From: Dinochytrium kinnereticum
Lineage: Eukaryota > Chytridiomycota > Chytridiomycetes > Chytridiales > Chytridiaceae
NCBI GenBank assembly: GCA_027604005.1
Contig: JADGJT010000072.1
Location: forward strand, 1 to 64,000
DNA length: 64,000 bases
Direction: 5' to 3'
Both the position numbers and the translations under genes were made by a program. The notes below the pieces were generated by a model, which searched no databases, was not told the origin of the DNA, and worked only from the letters and a program-made list of their open reading frames with translations. Below are positions 45,460 through 55,894 of the stretch, piece by piece; within the stretch, counting starts at the first letter, position 1; every line of letters starts with the position of its first letter.

Positions 45460-47793
45460 TCATGAAGATGAAGAGTCCGGTCCAGCCCGAAGACCCCCAG
45501 CTACTGCCTGTCTTCTTCCTGAGCTGGCAATCCACTCTGGTACCACAACGTACTGCTCAGGATCTCGGAGCCTCAATGCAGAACCTAGCCATATTGTCCC
45601 TAAGCCAAGAAACGTCTGGTTTAGGATCACGCCCACAAATGGATATTCGAATATAGCGGTTTTCGAGGCGGNNNNNNNNNNTTTTTTTTTTTTTTTTTTT
45701 TTAAGAAATATATGTATATATATGAAAGAAAGAAAAAAAGACGGGGAAAAGCGAAGATAGTTAGAGTTTCTTTCGGGGGATGGGCCGTGACAATCGACTT
45801 ACCAAGAAAGTCCCAATGGCGAAGAAGGATATGATTTTATATACCACGCTAATGCCGAGAGTGATTGATAAACCAAGTCAGCGAAAGCTGAATTAAAATG
45901 AAAAAAACAAAGACCAAGGACAATGATGAAGGGAAAAAAGACAAAAGAGGTCTGAGCAACAATCAAAACTCACGTTAGCAGCCAGAGCTTCAAACAGTAG
46001 ATATGCAGGAGATCCCAATCCGCCCCAAGCGACGAAAACTTAGGATTCCGATCGGGACGTACGGGCGGCGGGGGAAACATGCCCTTCATCCATCTCTGTA
46101 CCCTCCCTAAAACCCAAGAGCTATTCCTTCGCTCGCTGCGACTTACATGAGCTTGTAGCGTCTGATTGGGTCGTCCAGGATACGCTATGGACCAGGAAGT
46201 TTGTGACGCTTCCCGTTGACGGCCTGATGTGGTTCCATCAGCCGTTAGGAGACGATCTCGGAGAGATCGGACATAATCTTTTTGGGCGGTGAGGATGTAT
46301 GAGAGGTTCCAGATCATGTAGAGGTACGATGTTGTGGCAAAAACGAAGATCGCAATCTGGTTGTTGGAGGTGATTTAGGTACTATCGGCAAAGAGAGGGC
46401 ACCGAGATTTCAAGCAAAATACAGGAGAAGTGGGCATAACACCCTTAAAAACCTTAACTCACCACTGCACCATTTCCAATGTACTGAAAGAAGACATTTC
46501 CGAGAGATACAAATAGGGCCATCCCTTATCAAGAAAAGTTTAGACAAAATGAGCAACGAAACAACATGTATACCTCCTATCGTCCTCTTTTCGACGGGAG
46601 ATAGACGCTTCCGAACAATGTACCATCCTTTCGACAAAAGTTGGAGCATCGCATATAGCACGAGGGTATGAATAATAACAAACAGGAAGCGTAACGTTTC
46701 CAAAACCTCTGATTTAACTCCTATCATCCGTAGGTATTGAGTGTATACAAAAAGCAAAAGCTTACCTCTTATTCCCAAGTTTAGAAAGTATGAAACAGAG
46801 AGTATGGTATAAAAGAAAAAGAGGAGCGGCAAAGAACTAATTCTCAAGTACAAAAGGTTCGCCATCTTTATCAATAAACCGACGAGGTTAGATTTTTGAG
46901 TATTACGAGTTGCGTGAGAAAGGTAAGAAAATGGAGTATTTACATGGCGCATAGATATGAATTTTGAGAACCATACAATGTTAACGATACCCCAGAGGAT
47001 GATGTAAACAATGTAGGTGATCAGAACCGGAATCTCAACAGCCGAGAGGTGACGAATAAATCTAGGCCCGGGGTTCGTAAATGATCCTCGTATCTTTGCA
47101 AATGTTAGGCGCTATTATCCCTTGGAATATCAACAACATTTCACATCCTTACCGTCCGGGCATGAGCAGATACATTTTTAGCGCATAGTACTGCAACGGT
47201 GCTATAGTAACCTGGTTGACTGATGGGGTAATTCAGGGAAAAGAACCCTTGCGGATCCTGTTGAACAATGCCTCGAAAGGTCTTGACGTAAGGGCATTGA
47301 GTCAGATTCGATGGTGCCTTAGCGAGCTTATCGCAGATGGCAGTGTCGACAGTGCCATCTAAAATAATGTCGTCGAAGTTGAAGGAGTCATCCTCCCTGC
47401 ACACCATCATCCAGGTGAGGTTCGGGGCCTCCGAGAGCTGAAGAGAGCCAAGTTATGAGCCAAATACCTCAATATACAACCCTTGAAACCCGATGACTTA
47501 CCGTGCGGTTCTCCCCAGCCCTTGCCCTATAGAAAACGTTTCCGGCGCTTAAATTGATCTCACCGCCCTGGAGGTATGCTTTTTTAGTGATGGGATGGTT
47601 GTGACCAGCCTCCTTTTTGTGGGGGACGGTGGCAAGGCAATACCTCAAGAAAGGCAAATGTTCCAAACTGGAACAGCTGCGTACTGCTCCTGCTAGCATT
47701 CAGTGAGAATCCATCGTAGCCAGTGATGAGCAGCGCCTGAAAGCGTGGCAGCTGCACAAGGACCAGCAGAGTCGCCAGCTTAAGCCAAGACAT
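45460..47793 (-). CDS. Seven-TM protein with lumenal N-terminal domain (GOST / lung-7TM-like); crossed by assembly gap
   Basis: Exons 47793-47644, 47567-47502, 47437-47153, 47093-46944, 46865-46766, 46720-46574, 46524-46463, 46356-45974, 45848-45803 and 45671(or within gap)-45460; at least 532 residues. Signal peptide MSWLKLATLLVLVQLPRFQA; lumenal domain of about 160 residues with four Cys and several NxT/S sites; then hydrophobic helices IPVLITYIVYIILWGIVNIVW, SSLPLLFFFYTILSVSYFL, LRFLFVIIHTLVLYAMLQLL, ALFVSLGNVFFQYI, IAIFVFATTSYLYMIW, and two more after a cytosolic loop (IISFFAIGTFL and VGVILNQTFLGLGTIWLG). LSKGWYIVRKRLSP after TM3 resembles the GxGW/R loop of GOST proteins, but the family call is tentative. 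The acceptor of the last exon lies in or next to the N gap. An in-frame ATG at 47835 would overlap TIM21. Confidence 0.7.
45672..45702. other. Assembly gap (10 N) next to a 21-T tract
   Basis: Ten N at 45672-45681 are followed by 21 T at 45682-45702. The gap falls at the 3' end of the last intron of the seven-TM gene on the minus strand (an A-tract there). The true length is unknown because 10 N is a conventional placeholder. Confidence 0.98.
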
Positions 47794-47831
47794 GACCGTT
47801 GTTACACAGTAAACCCAAGCCAGTGCCAAAC

Positions 47832-48768
47832 TCACTCATAAACATCTTCTTTATTTCGGCTTCTGAGCAGAGGTCGTCGCCAGAACGACGAGAAGGCGCC
47901 GCCTGCTTTGGGGCGATCATCCCCGGCAGGCTGCTCCCGCTTGCGTTGGATAACAGCGATGCGCGGTCGTCGCCTCCCTGCCGGACGAATATGTGAGTAC
48001 TTGGGATGCCACTGTATGTTACCTTCTACGTCGAGATAGAGGTGGTCAAAGACCCACTCTCCATCATCGTTCTAACGCCAGTTACGTCAAAATTGAAGGC
48101 ACACAATGTCACTAGTATAAAAAAAAAAACTGGGCAAAGAAATAAAAAGCACCTTATACTTTTCCAGGTTGACCGTCCCGTTCGATATTGGTCCGCGGAC
48201 ATAAAACCTCATTTTTAGCCGCTCATATCCTTGGGCATCCTTGTAAAAATGGCGGTGGAGCCTGCTAGCCCGACCTCGTGGGCCCATCATATCTCCTACA
48301 GCCTCCATCGGCATGCCAATATGATCCAGGGCCTAGAGACGAAGCATTTGAGAAACCGAGATTGGAGTGTATAACTACTTTGTCATTATCCTTTATTCTC
48401 TCCATGGCCTCCTCCAAGGTGCTGTTCACCCTCCAGTCCTCAACAAGATTAAAGCCCGTGAACGTCAAAGCTGTGCCTGTTTGCAGCCCTTTAGCGATAT
48501 TGTGCAGAGGCGTGCTCGTTTTACTTACCAAAAACCGTTACTCCGAAGAGAATGACTCCAAGATATCCTGCATTCTTCGTTGTGTGCACCACTGACCATA
48601 TTGTCAGATCATCTTTTCGCTATGCAGTGTACGTCTGTTCTTCTCCGCACCTTTCTGACCCAGTGACATGTCTGACCATCTCACTACTTCGGAGTAGTGC
48701 CTTCGCGGCATCGTTGGTGCGGCCGCTCGCACCAGAGACCGAGGCAGCATCAGTCGCATGCACAGCAT
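47832..48768 (-). CDS. TIM21: Mitochondrial presequence translocase subunit Tim21
   Basis: Subunit of the TIM23 complex that links it to the TOM complex and the respiratory chain. Exons 48768-48651, 48591-48529, 48488-48379, 48332-48153 and 48071-47832; 236 residues. The start (MLCMRLMLPRSLVRAAAP) is an Arg-rich mitochondrial presequence ending near RRHYSE. Then WSDMSLGQKVVHTTKNAGY, one membrane segment (GVILFGVTVFGL), and the intermembrane-space domain with STLEEAMERIKDNDKV, RLKMRFYVRGPISNGTVNLE and DGEWVFDHLYLDVEGN, all diagnostic. ATG 48759, in frame, is an alternative start. The stop is only 38 bp upstream of the start of the next gene on the same strand. Confidence 0.95.
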
Positions 48769-49253
48769 TTTTTTCCAACTTGGTCCTTTTTCAAAGCTGG
48801 AATTGTCGCCGACAAAGCCGCTAAAGGCATTCTTGAAGCATGACCATCCATCTGGTGGTCGAAGGGGTGATGTTACAAGACGTTGACCGCCCGTTCACCG
48901 TCTACATGTCGATTTAAACGGCCAGCTAAATATTGACATGATACATGCAAGTTCAATCTTTTAACATCAAAACTGTATGAAAAAGGGACAACTTGATAAT
49001 GGGCAGTCAACGGGGGGGGCCAAAGGGATCATCGATACACATCGTCTTGAGCTGAAAAAACTGCAAGACCATGTGGAACAGGGATCTACTGGGCGCCATC
49101 AGCATCATTTTGCCACAGGGCATAGTGCAAGCCAGTGGAGGGGAGGAACCATTCCGCAAACTCAAGAAGCCCGATGCTCCTGCTCAACCCACAGCCAGTA
49201 GTGCACCCCACTTATTGTTACCCGACGTGGTGGGAAAAGCTTGCTAAAGCACA
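48769..49253. promoter_or_regulatory. Intergenic region upstream of TIM21
   Basis: About 485 bp between the gluconokinase stop and the TIM21 start, both on the minus strand. No coding signal. A G8 run lies at about 49011-49018. It should hold the TIM21 promoter. Confidence 0.4.
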
Positions 49254-49890
49254 TTACAAGGTAAAATGCCGCTTAACCTCCTCAAGCAAATCCGTTACAG
49301 AACATTCTTCGTCCTGCCTGATAGTGAGCACGTCACGCGCCGCGTCAGAGCCAGGCTCTTCCAGAGTATCCAGCTGCGAATCGACCAGCTTTGGGTCGAA
49401 AAAGTGGTTTTTTCGATGCGAAACTCTCTTCACCGCAAGCTCTCTGGATATCTCTAGAAAGACAAATGAAACAGATATAGATAAATCTCCCTTTTCCATA
49501 AGGGCTGATACTTCGCGAATCATGTCGCGGTAGATCTTTTTTAAGGCTGAGCAGGCCAGGACGACCGTCTGATTGCTTTGAAACTTCTCGCACACCACTC
49601 GCTGGATCTCTCTAAGCCAGGGCCAACGATCGCCATCATTCAGAGGCTGCATTCCATTCAATAAAGCAGAGGACTGTTGTTAGCTTCTCAGCACTTGAAT
49701 TCGGAAAGAAGCTGCCAACCTCTGCAGAAGCCATCTTGTCAATGTTCCTTTGCGGATGGAGCGCATCAGCATCCAGGAAGCAAGCATCGCCGTATGCAAG
49801 CAGATGATCGGTCAGCTTCCCCCCCAATGTCGTCTTCCCGCATCCTGCGATGCCCATCACAACGATCAATCTGGGGCCTGCTGTTGTCAT
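49254..49890 (-). CDS. Gluconokinase
   Basis: Cytosolic kinase that makes 6-phosphogluconate from gluconate, feeding the pentose phosphate pathway. Two exons, 49890-49720 and 49646-49254, give 187 residues, the standard length for the GntK family. The Walker A motif MGIAGCGKTT (residues 12-21), DADALHPQRNIDKMASAEPLNDGDRWPWL (written here in family order across the intron), ACSALKKIYRDMIR and LEISRELAVKRVSHRKNHFF are typical. The exon junction falls between AE and PL inside the conserved KMxxGxPLxDxDRWPWL motif, so the model is secure. Divergent from the flavin monooxygenase gene with 195 bp between starts. Confidence 0.95.
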
Positions 49891-50085
49891 GGATGTACTG
49901 TAATGGTGCCGAGGGGGACGTTGCACAGTGCACGAGATACACCAAGCGTAAGTCACACTCGTATAGGGTCGGGAAGATTACTGCGAGCAAAAGCGATAAT
50001 CCGTCCGCCTCCGCCCCTGCATAAAAACATCAGTCACAAGTAGGCCCCTTCGCAACCATCCATTTCCCCTCACTATCATCAAGAA

Positions 50086-52342
50086 ATGATGACCGACCCT
50101 TCTCCAAAGCGTTACTCTGTTGCGATAATCGGCTCTGGGTGAGCAGCGCAAGCTTCCTTCTGTTGCCTTGCAGTTGTTGCCTAACCTATCATCCTGTTAA
50201 CCAGTGTATCTGGAATTGTTGCCGGAGTCCAACTTCAGCGCCAGTTGGGCGTTAAGGATTTCATTATTATTGAAAAGTCAAAGGCTGGATGGGGTGGAAC
50301 CTGGAACAAGAACACATACCCAGGTGCTGCCTGTGATGTTCTCGGCCATGTTTACTGTTTCTCGTAAGTCAATGAACTCTCTACGTCATGATTGTTTTTC
50401 CAAGCTAACGTTCTATGTATTAACAAATTACTTGGTTGGCCAACTGCAGCTTTGCTTTAAACCCAGGTACCTACTACACACAATTCTTTCACCCTATGAC
50501 TGCATCCAATTATCCTTTCCTTTTCTTAATCCTGCTCCATCGCTGATTTTGTTCAATACTACTAGAGTGGTCCAAAAAATGGCCCAGCCAGCCCGAGATC
50601 CAAGCCTACTTTGAAAAGGTTGCAAATGAAAATGACCTGCCCCGTCATGCCACCTTTGGAACCGAGGTCGTATCTGGAACATGGAACGAGAAAGAGGCCA
50701 ATTGGACACTCAGGCTCCGCGCGGACGATAATACGGAGAGCTTTATCATCGCTAAGGCGGTCATCTCTGGGGTTGGACAGCTTAACAACCCTGCATACCC
50801 CAATATACAAGGTTTGGACTCTTTCAACGGGCCTGTGGTGCATTCTGCAAATTGGGATCATGACATCAAGTATGATAATCGGATCGCTATGGTTGGGACT
50901 GGAGCAAGGTTAGGAACTTATTTTTGCTTTTGGACTAAGGAAGGCTTAACCTTTTCCTCTCAGTGCTATTCAGATTTTACCAGAGCTAGTGAAGACTGCC
51001 TCAAAGATTTATGTTTATCAGAGGAGCCCTGCCTACATTATCCCTCGTGGGAACTTTAAGTATTCCGCTATGTTTAAGTGGACGTGTAGGAATATTCCGT
51101 TCTTCAACCGCATTTATCGCGTGCTATGGCTCTTGGCTGTAAGGTTTTTTCAATACTCTCATTGATTGAAACATTATAGTTACCACGTGCTAATTTTATT
51201 GTGAATCCTACCACTAGCTCGACCGAAACTTTGTCGTTTTAAAAACATGGATCCCCTTTGCCTCCCAACTCGCAACAATGTATCTCAGGCTTCTTATCCG
51301 TCTCGCCGTAAAGGATACCGCCCTCCGCAAGAAGCTCACCCCTGATTACCTGATCGGCTGCAAGCGTCTCCTTATCTCTGATGACTGGTTCAACTCCCTC
51401 CAAAAGCCAAACACATCTCTCGTCGTCGACCCTATCATCCGAGTTGAGTATGATGCGGTCATTGTGAAGAATGAAAAGGGAGAGGAGGAGAAGCATGTGG
51501 TTGATACTATTGTTTTGGGGACTGGGTTTAAGGCCACTGGGTTTTTAGAGCCCATGGAGTTTGTGGGGAGGAATGGAATTAGCTTGAGGAAGACTTGGAA
51601 GGATGGCGCGCAGGCTTATAAGGGTTTTGCTGTGGCGGAATTCCCAAACTTGTTTGTGCTCTATGGTCCTAATACGAACTTAGGCCACAACAGTATTATT
51701 TTTATGGTGGGGGGTTTTTTTTTTCCTTTTTGATCCACCATATTCATTGAAGCGCACAGTTCCCTCATTTTTCTCAATCGCTTGAAGTTCTGCCGTCGTC
51801 TGGTGTATCTCTAACGCTATTCTATCTATATCTTACCAGATCGAGTCAACCATGAACTCTGTCATCGCCTGCCTCCGCGACCTCCTCGATAAAAAGAACC
51901 CTACTCCCTACATTTGCGTCAAGAAGTCTGTCCAGGAGAGCTACAATCAGACCATCCAAAACGAGCTCTCTTATACCACCTTTGCGTCTGACTGCGCGTC
52001 CTGGTACCGAGAGAAAAGTGGGAGGATCACGACGCAGTGGTCTGGTTTCTCGTCTGCTTATTGGTGGATGACCCTTGGTATTCGATCGGAAGACTTTGAG
52101 CAGGTGAGGATGATGGGGGGTTTTTTTGATTTTATTTTTCATTGTGCTTATTCTAGTGAGGATGCTAACTTTTCTTTTTCTTTTGCTGTTGCTGTTGTCT
52201 TTTTTCTTTTTGCTTTTTAAAAAAAAAGGTTGGCAACAAGCCTTTTGTCAACGCCAAGGCTGCAGAATTAAGGGCCAATATTATCACCTATTCTTCCTTA
52301 GCGGTTCTGGCTGCAGTGTCTACAGCTCGCTTCGTCCAATAA
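50086..52342 (+). CDS. Flavin monooxygenase, Baeyer-Villiger type
   Basis: Exons 50086-50138, 50205-50363, 50450-50466, 50566-50908, 50964-51138, 51218-51706, 51840-52103 and 52229-52342; 537 residues, the class B flavoprotein monooxygenase size. First Rossmann motif GSGVSG (16-21) for FAD; GWGGTWNKNTYPGAACDV; the Baeyer-Villiger fingerprint FNGPVVHSANWD; second Rossmann motif VGTGAS for NADPH; DTIVLGTGFKATGF and the LYGPNTNLGHNSIIFM segment. Such enzymes insert oxygen next to ketones or oxidise soft heteroatoms; substrate unknown. Exon 3 is 17 nt. The last acceptor follows a pure A run instead of a pyrimidine tract. A hydrophobic C-terminal segment (IITYSSLAVLAAVSTARFV) may anchor it to a membrane. 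Confidence 0.92.
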
Positions 52343-53008
52343 GCCTCTATTTCCCCATCTATCTAATGAGAGCTGTTCATAATCTTCTTTATTATCTCTT
52401 ATGTTTTTTAAATTCTTTATCCGTCATAAAATACAGAAAATGCGCGTAATGATCTTCTTATTGGAACAATGCTATTGATCCAGTCTGGTGGTTTTGTATT
52501 GCTTTTTATTCCTGGCAATCTTTTCCCTTTCCACTTGAACCACTTCATGACACAAGGGCAGAAAAATAAAACTAGGTGATGAGAAAACCAAGGGCCATAC
52601 GGTTCCGACAAGCAAAGAACGACATTAAGATGTTCACTGCCCTGAACGCAAAGCAAAGCCATAAAACTGCCACGTGCATGAACTCTGATGTAAGGAAGAA
52701 AGGAACAAGGTATGAAGCTTGCATCTACAAAAAAGCTTCAGGCAAAGACGAGATATGGCGCAGAGAAAACAATAAAGGACAATCAACATATGCGGAGCGA
52801 GGAGATATATATATGAAGAGCACAGGCAAGGAGATGGGATTAGCAAGAAAAAAAGAAAGATATAACAGACAAGGAGACTAATGGATGATGAAAGAAAAAT
52901 GATGGTGAGAGAAAAGAGAAGAATAAGGATGATGAGAAAAAGTGAGAAGATATGCAGGTTATGTACAAGTTCCGTCCCAATCAACACTTTCCAAACATCA
53001 GGACTAGG
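52343..53008. other. Convergent intergenic region
   Basis: About 665 bp between two convergent stops; purine-rich on the plus strand in 52790-52940. Short frames lack support. Two 3' UTRs are expected. Confidence 0.45.
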
Positions 53009-55241
53009 TTAAGGATCATCCGGCACGAAATAAGCAATAACAGGCCAATGATCGCTCATATCCTCCTTGTCCATTACCTCCCCAGATACCTTCCTTAACT
53101 TCAAAAATTGGACAACAGTCCCGCCTCCAACATCAACCCCTTCCATCCCAAAAATATAATCCAACCTCGCTGGTCCACTTCGAAGCCCAAGGTCACTCTT
53201 CCTACCAATACTTCCAACAGAGGCTTCCAAATTCACCATCGAGTTTCTCAACGGATCAAAAGTGGCCACCCCATTCCCAGTCCTCCTTTTAGATTCCTCA
53301 GACTCCCCGGGCACCCCCGCAAAATGATCAACAAGGCGAGGAGACGTCGGTCCCATAAGCCCCAACAAAGCCTCACGGTACTCATTCGTTCCAGCCGTCA
53401 CGTTCAGATTCCCAGCGATCAACACGGCCGTGTCACTTGCGATGGTGATCAGATGATGGAGAAACGGTGGGGGGCTTAGAGGGGCCAGCGCGTACCGAAC
53501 AGCTGCGGCATCGGACGTTGGAGGAGGTGGAGCGTCGATGGTCGGGGATGTTGGAGGTGAGATTGGGGGATGACGGGAATGGATGTTGGCGTACTCGTCG
53601 AGCATGTCAAAGTCGTCGGAGAGGTGATCGTCGGTGGTGGATTTTCGAGAGGTTGGGGAGAGGGGTGTGTCGAAGGCGAGGGAGGAGAGGGAGAGAATCA
53701 CCTCGCGGACGTATGAGGCTATCTCTTTAAGTTGGCGGCCGCGTTTGGCCATGTCATCTGGTGATAAAGATTGAAAAAGTGAATTTGAGTGGCTGATTAG
53801 ATATGCGGCGAAACAAGGCCTTCGCTTTGGATTACTCACGAGCATCCAAGTGAGTGTTGAAGCATAGTAGCCTCTTCCCCTTTCCCCAAAATTCTGAAGC
53901 GTCCAATAAAATCGCCCTAATCCCCTTCCGGCTCCTCGTCGCAGAGACGGTGAAGGTCCGCGAGGACGGGACGGTCAAAGGGATTGGGAACAAGTTCAAG
54001 TGTGGTTCTGGCCTCTTGGTAGGGGGGTACCGTGGCCTCTGTGGGGCGCTCTTTGGTCTAAAATTGTGGGCCTCGTCGAATTCCTCCCCTGCCCTCCAGC
54101 CATCAGCTCGTGAGTAGGCTACCCAAAGGCCACCAGTTGCTGAGAGGAAGAACGCAATAGTGTTGAATGTATCGGCCAACAGGGAGAGCTTTGTCGTTGA
54201 CTTTAGCGAAGGAGGAATAGAGTGAGTACTTGAGAGAGCGGCGGTTAAGGCGTCAACGCCCGGTCCCCACACCTGCATTGAAAGGATATTTGAAGTGACT
54301 TGTTAGATATTGGGGCAAAAGGAATTTCCTGTAGGGGAGATAGGGATGCATGCTGTCTCGAGTGATACTAAGGTCCCAAGGGACTTGAGATGTCCGCTGA
54401 TCACTGGTAAAGAAATTTGAGAAGGGAAGCCATATCCCACCTCCTGAAGTAAGCAAACATGCATCCCTCGACAGAAATCAGCGATACGTTCCGACCTGGT
54501 CGCAGTGCTATGCTTAATACCTCCGACACCAGTTTTGTCAAGAGTGCTGGACAACGCCGCCGATGTAGCAGGTGCGAATAATGACGGCAGCAAAAACGTA
54601 TTGAACGAACAAACAGATAGTGGTTTGAGCCCCCTGTCGCTATGAGCCATCATTATTGAGGACAATCCTGATATTGACGTTGAGAGCGAACCAAGATCTT
54701 CTTTCCCCATGCCGGAATCCCTGAGTTGGTGAGGGGGGGATTCCCCCACTGGAATGGGCTCTCTACCGACGGCGATGGCGGGCACGGAGTCATGCTGGTT
54801 GACTTGCTTTGGGACTGCCTTTGGCTGAGGTGTGGGTTGTAGAGAAGAGCTCTGTGATTTTGCTGCGGGGTTTCGGAGTTGGTGTTGGGCTTTTGGGGGT
54901 GAAGTCACCACAATGGGCTCTGGAAACATCGTTTCATAAGCTGAAAGGTCTGCAAGCGGGTCGACAAAGTCACTGACAGCAGCAGACTTTCTCCTTGTGG
55001 TAACGATAGAAGGTTGCTGAATGGGGCGGCTGTGGTGGACCTTGTGCTTGCTCTTCCTCCTCGCCCTAGCAACGCCAGCCTTTGCAGCATGGGGGCCCAG
55101 CCCCAGCTCGAGGTCAACGGTTGAGTCCTCGGTGTCGTCGGACAGCGGGTCAATGTCCTGGATGCGGACGGAGCAGGTGGTTGCAGCTGAGCTGCTCGAC
55201 ACCAGGTCAAGCGAGGACGGGGTGCTGTGGAGGGCCTGCAT
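53009..55241 (-). CDS. EEP-superfamily protein, neutral sphingomyelinase-like; GD(L)N motif altered
   Basis: Exons 55241-54441, 54272-53840 and 53757-53009; 660 residues. Residues 1-190 are disordered with a basic ARARRKSKHK patch. The endonuclease/exonuclease/phosphatase domain starts at LSVCSFNTFLLP, with the metal-ligand Glu in CLLQEVWGPG, the catalytic-type CFNTHLDAHD segment, ARLDYIFGMEG and the terminal SDHWPVIAYF. These match neutral sphingomyelinases and related lipid phosphatases. The GDxN motif, usually Gly-Asp-(Leu/Phe)-Asn, reads Gly-Asn-Leu-Asn here. A Pro/Asp-rich loop (about 440-490) is inserted before it. Start: ATG 55241 is the first Met in the open frame; upstream frame to 55562 has none. 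Cellular site cannot be told; a weak hydrophobic segment (TIAFFLSATGGLWVAY) is part of the domain. Confidence 0.8.
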
Positions 55242-55894
55242 GCGCTCGGCGGTGAGGGTGAGCAGAGGGGTGGATGGGTGGTGGTTGGGGTTGGGGTCTG
55301 TCTGAGGAGGAGGAGGAGGAGGAGGAACGAGCGAGCGCCTCTGAAAGGTTGTGCGACTGGGAATGGGAATTTCAATTCTGGCGCGAACGACAGCCAGCCA
55401 AGGAGGGGATGAACGGGCGACGACGGGCGATAACGAGGCGTCGGTCGGGCAGAGGGGGCCTCCCTGCTCTCTCTCGGATGATGCTGCGCTGCAGACACTC
55501 GCCTCGCACTGGTGGGTGGATGGGTTGGTTGGTTGGTTGGGGTGGTGGAACCGGTGATCCAATGCGGTCGATGCCCTCTCTCTCCCTCTCTTCCCCCTTC
55601 AATCCTCCTCCGTCCGTCCGCTGCCTGCTCGCTCGCTCGTCCGTTCCCTTCTCTCTCGTTGCGTGCTCTCCTGCCACGGCGCGTTTGCTTTGCAACAATT
55701 TATTTTTTGTCCGGACGCCTTTGAGACAAACCAACCACTGAGGACTGGACAGACGGACAGACGGACAGAACGAGCGACCATCCGCATCTCCTCCGTCATT
55801 GAGCCCACATCCCCACCGCATCGCTCTCTCCATTCACACCCCTTCCCCCCGCCCCCTCATCCATCTGCCATCAGCCCCTGCATCATCTCAAGAC
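55242..55894. promoter_or_regulatory. Divergent EEP / CDC6 promoter region with simple repeats
   Basis: About 650 bp between divergent starts. It contains GTTG repeats (about 55527-55541), CTCG repeats (about 55628-55642), TCCGTCCG repeats (about 55608-55620) and a GGACAGAC tandem (about 55746-55770). No protein-coding signal. Transcription starts of both genes should lie here. Confidence 0.5.

Noticed and set aside
45099..45656. Long plus-strand frame with Phe/Ser/Leu-rich protein
   Set aside because: It is a translation of T-rich intergenic sequence and then the antisense of the last exon of the seven-TM gene; the minus strand has a sensible protein there.
55242..55562. Open frame upstream of the EEP gene
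   Set aside because: It has no ATG; only TTG could start it, and the DNA is simple-repeat rich.
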